DNA of 64,000 bases from Pontederia crassipes (taxonomy: Eukaryota; Streptophyta; Magnoliopsida; Commelinales; Pontederiaceae): assembly GCA_030549335.1 (NCBI GenBank), contig CM060195.1, forward strand, positions 11,933,501 through 11,997,500. The letters are read 5' to 3'. This document shows, piece by piece, positions 56,527-64,000 of this stretch. The first letter of the stretch is position 1. Each line of letters begins with the position of its first letter. Both the position numbers and the translations under genes were made by a program. The notes beneath the pieces are model-generated. The model saw only the letters and a list, made by a program, of their open reading frames with translations. It did not search any database and was not told the DNA's origin.

Positions 56527-58117
56527 TTGATACTTTTGAATTCATTTATGCAGGATTTGGACAAGCAAGAGGAACATTATCAATCATATCCTGAGCCTGA
56601 AAGAAGATTTCTAAGAAGAAGGAGATTGCAAAGGCTTGAGGCAAGGAGAAGGATATTTGAAGAAGAGGAGGAGGAGCAAGGCAATATGGCTGTATCAAGG
56701 ACTTTGAAGGATTGCTACTCCCCTAGCAATGTCAGGAATCAAATTGGAGATGGAGGCCTAGCACTTGTGGCAAACTTTGAAGTGAATCTAGCACTTATTA
56801 CTATGATTAGGCAATATCAATTCTCTGGATTAGGGACAAAAGATCCAGCCTCACATTTGGACAAATTTAAGGAGATTTGCAGTACAGTACATTTCAATAA
56901 TACTCCAATGAACTCTGTCTACATGAGGCTATTCCCTTTTCACTCAAGGACAAGGCCAAACTGGTATAAGACTCTCTAATCTGAAGAAGTAGCCACTTGG
57001 GAATCAACTATGCAATTGTTTCTATCAGAATTCTTCCCTCCTTCCAAGACTGACAATTTCAGGGATCAAATTGTCAGGTTCTACCAATTGGACCAGGAGA
57101 ACATTTGTGAGGCATGGCAAAGACTTCAGGGGCTATTGAGGGCATGTCCACACCATGGTTTTGAGAAGTGGGAACTTGTTAATTACTTCCATAAGGGGCT
57201 GAATTATCCATCCAAGGTTGCACTTGACACAGCTGCAGGAGGCATCTTTGCATCAAAGAATATTGATGAAGCCTATCAATTGATAGAGAATATTACAAAG
57301 AATCACCATTTTCTTACCCATGATAGGACAAGGAGACCACCTGTGAATAATTCAATAAATAACCTATTCATTCAATTTGAAGAAATGCTGCACAAAGCCT
57401 TGGAGAATCAACAAGGCTTCTACCCCTGATTTCAGGTGTGATGTGTGTGGTAATCAAGGGCATGCCACAGAAAGTTGCAATTTGATTATGCCGCAGGGTG
57501 AACTATTAATTGATTCAGTGAATACTGCGGGGAACTTTGGAATTAAACCCCTTGCTGAGTTCTATACTCCAGAGAATAGGAATCACCCATATCTATCATA
57601 TAAGGCAAACCATTATCAAACTCCACCCATGCAGAATCCTAATTGGCAACCCAAGATTTTGCCAAGAAACCAACCTCTTCCATATCAAAATCAACCTAAT
57701 GCTCCAATCCAGAGACCTCTATATGAGCCACCTCAAAGTCAGGCTTCCCAATTCCAAACTGAAATGAAGGAGATGCTACAACAAATCTTGAAGAAGCAGG
57801 ACAGCCAAGGAGAAGAAATATTGAAGATCAACTATAGACTTGAAAACATGTGTGCCAATCAAAAGATGCTGGAAAATCAAATTGCTCAGCAAGCTAGCAC
57901 TTCAGCAAGACCCCCTTTATTCTTTCCTGGACAGCTAGAGGTGAACCCTAAAGAACAAGCCAAGGCAATTCAACTCAGGAGTGGAAGGCAAGTTGACAAG
58001 CCAATGCAAAATGTAGAGGCCAATCCAACTCAAGAGAATTCAAACTCCAAGAATGTGGAAGGAAATTCAGTTGAGGAACACTCCTGCCCAGAACCTAAAG
58101 AAAAGGAAATTGAATAG
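56527..58117 (+). pseudogene. Athila gag, broken
   Basis: The first frame (56527-56979) starts with Arg/Glu-rich sequence and reads ANFEVNLALITMIRQYQFSG, ASHLDKFKEICSTV and MRLFPFHSR. An in-frame TAA (56977-56979) precedes VATWESTMQLFLSEFFPPSK, FYQLDQENICEAWQRLQGLL, ACPHHGFEKWELV and DTAAGGIFASKNIDEAYQLI, the characteristic Athila Gag order. A frameshift near 57420 leads to the zinc knuckle CDVCGNQGHATESC (57437-57478), which has all four metal ligands. A Gln/Pro-rich tail and LRSGRQVDKPM follow. The frame ends with TAG at 58115-58117 and continues directly into the protease frame. Confidence 0.9.
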
Positions 58118-58123
58118 GCTGTT

Positions 58124-59018
58124 GTGAGAAATCAGAAAAAGAGTTTTCAAAATGAGGCCAATGGAAGGATTTTTGACAAAGTGCCTTTCCCTCAAAGATT
58201 AGTGAAGGCCAAGCAAGATCAGCAATATGGAAGGTTTTTAGAAATCTTGAAGAAACTATACATAAATGTGCCATTTGTAGAGGGAATTCAAGAGATGCCT
58301 TCATATGCAAATTTTTTTAAGGAAATCCTTACCAAGAAAAGGAGAATATTGGAATGTGAGATTATTGCACTAACTGAAGAGACTTCTACAATAATTCAAA
58401 ATAAGTTACCTCCTAAGTTAAAGGATCTAGGGAGTTTCTCCATTCCATTTGAAATAGGAAATAGAAAAATTCAAAGGGCCATGTGTGACTTGGGTGCTTT
58501 TGTAAGTGTTATACCCTTGTCTCTATGCAGGAAACTTGAAGTAGGAGATATGAAGCCCACCAACATGTCTCTACAATTGGCTGACAGGTCCATCAAATAT
58601 CCCCATGGAGTTATTGAAGACATACCCTTAAAGGTTGGAAAATTTTATATACTGTGGATTTTGTAATTTTGGATATGGATGAGGTTTGAATACACCCATC
58701 TTGTTTGGAAGACCCTTTCTTGCTACTGCTGGAGCTGTCATTGATGTTAAGGAGGGGAGATTGACCTTCCAAATTAGTGAAGACAAAATAGAGTTCAACC
58801 TTGCACAAGTTATAAGCAGGCCAGCTTGTCAACATGATGATTCTAGGGATGCACAGATTGATCAAATTGTGGAGCAGGCCTCAGCAATAATGCCCATTGA
58901 AGATCCATTGCAAAGGTACCTTATGTTTGTTCATTTGAGGGAATTAGAAGACCCAGAGGCTAAAGCATATCAATCAGCATTGAATCTGTCCAAATCAGTG
59001 GAAAACTCAGGAATTTAG
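58124..59018 (+). pseudogene. Athila protease region, broken
   Basis: Frame 2 reads FPQRLVKAKQDQQYGRFLEI, KKLYINVPFVEGIQEMPSYA and LPPKLKDLGSFSIPFEIG, and then the active-site region CDLGAFVSVIPLSLCRKLE. Here Phe follows DLGA where Ser is usual. Around 58640-58690 at least two frameshifts occur within VDFVILDMDE. Frame 3 resumes at TPILFGRPFLATAGAVIDVK and ends at a TAG (59016-59018) in the linker to RT. The enzyme would cleave the polyprotein. Confidence 0.88.
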
Positions 59019-59024
59019 TGTGAA

Positions 59025-60690
59025 GTACAGGAAGTTATCACTGCTGAACAAGGCAACTCAGCTCAAGCCAATTCTTCCAAATTGGAACTCAAGCCTCCCC
59101 CCAACAACCTGAAGTATGAATTCTTGGGGGAGAATTCAACATTCCCTGTTATTATCAATGCAAATTTGCCAAAGAATCAAGTTGAAGAGTTGCTGAAAAA
59201 ACTAAGATTGTACAAGGAGGTAATTGGCTATTCCATTGATGACATTAAGGGTATCAATCCCTCAATTTGCATGCATAGGATTCCCATGGAGGATAGCTAC
59301 AAACTATCCATTGAATGCCAAAGAAGACTCAACCTAATTATGAAGGAGGTTGTCAAAAAGGAAGTGTTGAAGTTGCTGAATGCTGGGATTATTTATTCCA
59401 TTTCAAATAGTGAATGGGTCAGCCCTGTCCAAGTGGTGCCAACGAAAGGAGGGATTATAATAGTGAAATCTGATTCTAATGAACTCATTTCCACCAGGAC
59501 AGTCACAGGTTGGAGGATGTGCATTGATTTCAGGAAATTGAATAAGGCAACTAGGAAGGACCACTTCCCACTTCCTTTCATTGATCAAATGTTGGAGAGA
59601 TTGGCAAGACACTCTCACTTTTGTTATTTGGATGGATATTCACGCTTCCTACAAATTCCTATTCACCCTCAAGACCAGCACAAGATAACTTTTACTTGTC
59701 CATATGGGACATTTGCGTATAGGAGGATGCCATTTGGATTGTGCAATGCCCCTGCCACATTTCAGAGGTGCATGATGTCCATCTTTTCAGACTTCATTGA
59801 GGACATTATGAAGGTGTTTATGGATGACTTTTTAATTTATGGAGATTCCTTTGATGCCTGTTTGGAAAATTTGACAAAAGTGTTGCAAATGTGCAGGGAA
59901 TCCAATCTAATTCTGAATTGGGAAAAGTGTCACTTCATGGTTCAAGGAGTGGTATTGGGCCACATTGTATCTAGTAGAGGGATTGAAATGGACAAGGCAA
60001 AGATTGAGATAATTGAGAAGTTGCCACCCCCAAAAAATGTCAAAGCAATTATGCAGGCTTCTACAGGAGGTTTATCAAAAACTTCTCAATGATAACCAGA
60101 CCCCTCACAAGGTTGCTGGTCAAAGATGTGGAGTTCAATTTTGATGAGGAATGCTTAAAGGCTTTCAACCACTTGAAGGAAGCCCTCACTTCAGTCCCCA
60201 TAGTGCAGCCACCAGATTGGGCATTGCCCTTTGAAATCATGTGTGATGCATCAGACCAGGCAGTAGGGGCTGTGCTGGGGCAAACCAAGGAGAAGAAGCA
60301 CTATGTTATATGTTATGCTAGCAAGACATTGGATGAAGCCCAAGTCAACTATGCCACCACTGAAAAGGAATTATTATTGGATGTTGTGTTTGCCTTTGAC
60401 AAATTCAGATCTTTTTTGATTGTATCCAAAGTAATTGTCTTCACTAATCACCAGACAGTAAGGCACCTGATCAACAAGAAGGAATCCAAGCCAAGGCTCA
60501 TAAGATGGATCCTATTGCTACAAGAATTTGATGTTGAAATCAGGGATAAAAGAGGGACAAAAAACTTAGTTGCTGACCACTTATCAATGATGGAGGGAGT
60601 CCAAGAAACTTCAATACTTCCTATCAATGATTCCTTTCCTGATGACTCCTTGATGGCAATATCAGCAAACTCAATTCCCTGGTATGCAGA
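59025..60690 (+). pseudogene. Athila reverse transcriptase and RNase H, broken
   Basis: Frame 3 (to 60092) reads NAGIIYSISNSEWVSPVQVV, WRMCIDFRKLNKATRKDHFP, LPFIDQMLERLARHSHFCYL and RRMPFGLCNAPATFQRCMMS. The catalytic FMDD is at 59817-59828, intact. YLDGYSRFLQIP has Arg-Phe where GYSGY is usual. Around 60050 a short deletion with frameshift removes the conserved stretch before GFYRRFIK. RNase H (frame 2) reads [35 protein letters not shown] and [11 protein letters not shown]; the Asp of the TDH motif is Asn (60446-60448). [20 protein letters not shown] and VADHLS close the domain. Confidence 0.92.
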
Positions 60691-61791
60691 CATTGTGAAT
60701 TACCTGGCCTGTGGGATTGTCCCTCCTGACTTCACTTATCATCAGAAAAAGAAATTTTTTCATGATCTAAAGGATTACTACTGGGATGACCCCCTTTTGT
60801 TCAGAAAATCCCCTAATGGCATATATAGGAGATGTGTACTACAATCTGAATTTCAGGAAATCTTGGAGGCTTGCCACTCATCTCCATATGGTGGGCATAG
60901 TGCAACACAAAGACAGTTGCAAAAATCCTTCAATCTCGCTTCTATTGGCCTAGTTTATTCAAAGATGCCCATTTGTATGTGAAAAGTTGTGATGTGTGTC
61001 AAAGGACAGGCTCAATTTCCAGGAGGAATGAAATGCCATAGAATGGAATCCTAGAAGTTGAAATTTTTTATGTTTGGGGCATTGATTACATGGGACCCTT
61101 TCCTAGCTCCTTTGGATACAAAAAACAAATATGGAGTCAAGCACAAGGTCTCAACAACATATCACCCTCAAACAAATGGTCAAGCAGAAATTTCAAATAG
61201 GGAAATCAAGGCCATATTGGAAAAAATAGTATCTTTGACAAGAAAGGATTGGAGTCAAAGGCTAAATGAGGCACTTTAGGCATACAGGACAGTATATAAA
61301 ACTCCAATAGGTGCCTCCTCATATAAGTTGGTCTATGGGAAACTTTCCACCTACCAATTGAGTTGAAGCACAAAGCATATTGGGCAGTGAAGGCACTCAA
61401 TTTTCATATGCAAGCATGTGGACAAAAGAGGCTTCTACAAATGGATGAATTGCATGAAATTAGGCTAAATGCCTACCATAATTCAGAATTTTACAAGGAA
61501 AGGACCAAGAGATGGCATGATAGCAAAATCCTGAAGAAAGAATTCAAGGTTGGAGACATGGTATTGCTGTTTAATTCAAGGTTGAAACTATTTCCTGGAA
61601 AGTTGAAATCAAGGTGGAGTGGACCCTTCAAAGTCCACAAAGTTTATCCTTATGGAGCTGTGGACCTTCTGAATGATAAGGATGATGTATTCAAGTTTAA
61701 TGGACAGAGGTTGAAGCCATATAATCCCACAGCTCAAGAATCAGCTAAGGAGGTGCTGAATTTGCAAGATTTGCCAAGTTTGCCTAGCTGA
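60691..61791 (+). pseudogene. Athila integrase, internally deleted
   Basis: The N-terminal zinc finger begins [13 protein letters not shown] (near 60875). A frameshift near 60935 puts its second half (SCDVCQRTGSIS, 60985-61020) in another frame. The core starts at [12 protein letters not shown]; the Asp codon is 61084-61086. [20 protein letters not shown] follows almost at once, and the last Glu of the triad is 61187-61189. Only about 34 residues separate them, so roughly 60 residues with the middle Asp are missing. A stop at 61277-61279 and a frameshift near 61345 follow. The C-terminal part (61363-61791) is open: ELHEIRLNAYHNSEFYKERT, FKVGDMVLLFNSRLKLFPGK and KSRWSGPFKVHKVYPYGAVD. No chromodomain, as expected for Athila. 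Confidence 0.9.
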
Positions 61792-62276
61792 ATTCAAGTG
61801 GAAAGATGTTCAGCCTAAGACATATTTCTGTTTTGCAGGAATAAAGAAGACAGGAATCAGATCCATCCACAAATTAAAAAGAAGGGAGTACCTACCCTCA
61901 TTTTTTATTTTTCTCACTGAAATCCCAATGATAACTGATATAATCTTTTCTCTCATGTTGAAATCATCATATTAATATCTGAATTATTATTCATATCAGT
62001 TATGCCAATCCATCTTAGCTGCATTTCAGTGGATTTCAGTGAATCTCAATGCAATGTTGAATTGTGAACTCTAAAAATCTGATACTGAATACCTCACTGA
62101 TAACCCTTATTTCTCTGCAGGATTAAATGCAATTCATGAAGAATGAAACACCTGAAGACTTAGATTGAGATGCAAGAGCCATTGGAAGGGATCAAATGCA
62201 CAGATTCAACCAATTTCATACCCACCCAACCCTCTCCTTTGCCTTACCTTTCACCACTGTGGACAGTGCTGAGGCT

Positions 62277-62293
62277 AAGCTTGGGGGAGGAAA
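62277..62293 (+). other. Internal polypurine tract
   Basis: AAGCTTGGGGGAGGAAA follows CACTGTGGACAGTGCTGAGG, about 1 kb before the terminal tract. The same phrase and tract occur in the other Athila at 31354-31395 (minus). Confidence 0.75.
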
Positions 62294-63283
62294 CTTGGTG
62301 CTTTTCTAACCTTTACATCATGTTTTCAATTAATTTTAAGGTCCATATATCATTTATCACCAGGTTATCAGTAGGTTTTGCAATTTAGCATTAGTTATCA
62401 CCCGCTTATCACAAGTTATCGATAGTTATCACTAATCGAGTTCAATTCAATTCTCTCACTTATTTTAACTCTAAAATGGGTAGAATACTTCATTATGACA
62501 GTTGGTACACTCCAATACCAAGTGGCCAACTTGGCCATTAGTCTTGTTGCTTTAATTGGCTATTCAATTCAGATGCACTTGAATCAATTTTCAGCTGAAA
62601 ATTTTTCCTTTTTGTGGGTCACACTAGCTGATACTTATGGATTGAATTAGTAATATCAGATGTCTAGAAGGGAGTCAAGGCTCTTGTTGCCATGTTAAAT
62701 AGGAAAACTTGACTTTTTGGCTGAAGGGATCTAAACTATACTTGAGTTTGAACTATTGCTCACTTCATGAACAGAATAGAAAAATGAGAAAAAGGAAAAG
62801 TAAAAAGTTGCATGCATGCATAGAAAAAAGGAAGAGAGCAAAACTTCCAAAGGAATCTCTCTTCAATGCAAAAAGAAAAAAATTTAGGAGAGCAAAACTT
62901 CCAAAGGAATCTCTCCTAAAGAAAGCATTAATAAAAATTAGGTGCAAAACCTGTTTATTTGTATTTCATGAATAAAGGTCAGGTGTTAAACCTGTTTAAG
63001 CAATAAAAATCTATTCATGAAGGGATTTGTAGTTCAACCTTGTAATAAAGTTGACAATTCCTAAGATTCAAACATGTTATTGCTAGTACTTCTTCCATGG
63101 CTTAAATTTGCTTTAGCCTCTATGATTCCCTAGCTAGAAATTGACTTTTTAGAAAGAATAAAGTGTTGGCAAAGTGCGAAACTCATTGGATTCAATTCAG
63201 TTGACTTTTACTTCATTTTTGGACTTTTAATTCAAGTTTGTCCTTAATTTCTGAATGTTTTACTTGAGGGCAAGCAAAAGGCT

Positions 63284-63298
63284 AAGCTTGGGGGAGTT
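63284..63298 (+). other. Polypurine tract next to the 3' LTR
   Basis: AAGCTTGGGGGAGTT lies immediately before TGATCACTAG, the LTR start, after CTTGAGGGCAAGCAAAAG. Confidence 0.92.
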
Positions 63299-64000
63299 TG
63301 ATCACTAGCTGATCACTATAGGTTTTTATCCCATTTTAGATGCTTTTCACCCCTCTCGAATCCCTAAATTGCCCAACTTTTGGCCAATTATGTTTGAAAT
63401 GCATAGATTGTGATAACTAGTTGATATTCCTCATTTTATACTTAATTCCATGTGCATAGAGGTTCTGAAATGCTAAAATCCATAAATATTTCAATTCTGT
63501 GACAAGTTATCATTTTTAGGACAAGTTATCACTCCAATAGGCCAAGTTATCATTATTTTGAGCGAACTGATTTTCAATGATTTTCTTGCCCTAAATCCAT
63601 TACTATCATGAATAAATCATATTTGGATGGTCATATCTCAACTTGTGTAAACTTTTAAGTCCATTTGAACAAGTTATCATTTTTCCAATGCCAAGTTATC
63701 GTTAAAGGGTAAAACTATCATTTCGACATGCAAAACTATCAATTCTGCACGAAGGCATTAGGCAATCATTATATTATTATCCTAACTCATTGCTATTCAA
63801 ATTTGATCACATTTGGATGACCACAACAAATGTTATGACAAGTTATCATTTTTTAGGCAATTGAGTTATCGTTTTGGCACCCAAGTTATCATTCCTATGA
63901 AATCTTATTCATATTTGATTTCTAACTTCACTCACTTGCCACCCTAATCCATTTGATGCCTCTAATGCCTTGAACTACTTGTATTTGGATAATTTCCATG
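63299..64000 (+). repeat. 3' LTR of the Athila element, first 702 bp
   Basis: Aligned by eye to 53766 onward it shows about ten differences, one of them a 1-bp insertion; the last 230 bp are identical. The LTR continues past the window end, so its right end and target duplication cannot be checked. Confidence 0.95.

Larger units (their letters stand above)
61792..63298 (+). other. Athila 3' non-coding region
   Basis: There is no env-type ORF. It contains AGTTATCAC-type motifs (62355-62440), a direct repeat (GAGCAAAACTTCCAAAGGAA at 62836 and 62898) whose second copy is flanked by the inverted TAGGAGAG/CTCTCCTA, and two polypurine tracts. A 60-88 codon frame over the repeat is Lys-rich low complexity and not a convincing gene. 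Confidence 0.7.
53766..64000 (+). mobile_element. Athila-type Ty3/gypsy element, nearly full length, cut by the window end
   Basis: Order: 5' LTR (53766-56360), tRNA-Asp primer site, gag, protease, RT, RNase H, integrase, 1.5 kb of 3' non-coding DNA with two polypurine tracts, and the start of the 3' LTR (63299 onward). TACGG at 53761-53765 would be the left target duplication; the right copy is beyond the window. No env-position ORF is present after integrase. The coding region carries at least four in-frame stops, four frameshifts and deletions in pol, yet the first 700 bp of the two LTRs differ at only about ten positions by eye. Confidence 0.93.

Overview
The window is repeat-dense plant nuclear DNA. 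I find no intact host gene, no rRNA and no tRNA gene. Almost everything recognisable is a transposable element: Ty3/gypsy elements of the Athila and Tekay/Del (chromovirus) types, one Ty1/copia remnant, four CACTA (En/Spm-like) DNA transposons, one hAT transposon, one Tourist-like MITE and one TRIM-like miniature LTR element. The host is a flowering plant. A captured GC-rich exon fragment and the GC-rich CACTA cores lean towards a monocot, but this is weak inference.

Layout. 1-800: internally deleted Athila remnant. 806-4726: unassigned AT-rich DNA. 4730-6045: short non-autonomous CACTA with TAA duplications. 6751-7073: Tourist-like MITE. 9561-16382: larger defective CACTA (minus) with TNP2 and TnpA-like fragments, a captured host-gene fragment and an Athila-type solo LTR inside its TNP2 exon. 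17529-19670 and 19750-23139: two more non-autonomous CACTA elements; the second holds a 2.1 kb array of about 100-bp units built round a palindromic motif. 23316-28566: Tekay element (plus) with an extra small ORF before gag. It is cut off inside RT by the 3' LTR of a second Athila element (28567-33100, minus) that keeps a long env-position ORF. 33348-36676: hAT (minus). 36904-37354: TRIM.

37359-51385 is a three-layer nest. A Tekay element on the minus strand is split inside RT by an Athila solo LTR (41839-50770, 5-bp duplication ATCAT). That LTR contains another Tekay-like element (41949-49268). 51385-53425 is a copia gag and 5' LTR (minus), truncated at its gag end. 53766-64000 is an Athila element (plus) with a 2.6 kb 5' LTR, decayed gag-pol and the start of its 3' LTR.

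Function. Every gag-pol and transposase frame is broken by stops, frameshifts or deletions, so any movement would need proteins supplied from elsewhere. The intact or near-intact coding units are the 154-aa leader ORF at 25842-26306 and the 485-aa env-position ORF ending at 33098. Recurrent non-coding features are dense short-motif or palindrome arrays inside LTRs and CACTA ends, and a duplicated polypurine tract in the Athila elements. LTR and TIR boundaries come from matching TG..CA ends, CACTA/GTAGTG ends, PBS/PPT sites and target-site duplications read by eye. Lineage names come from recognised protein motifs, not from database searches.
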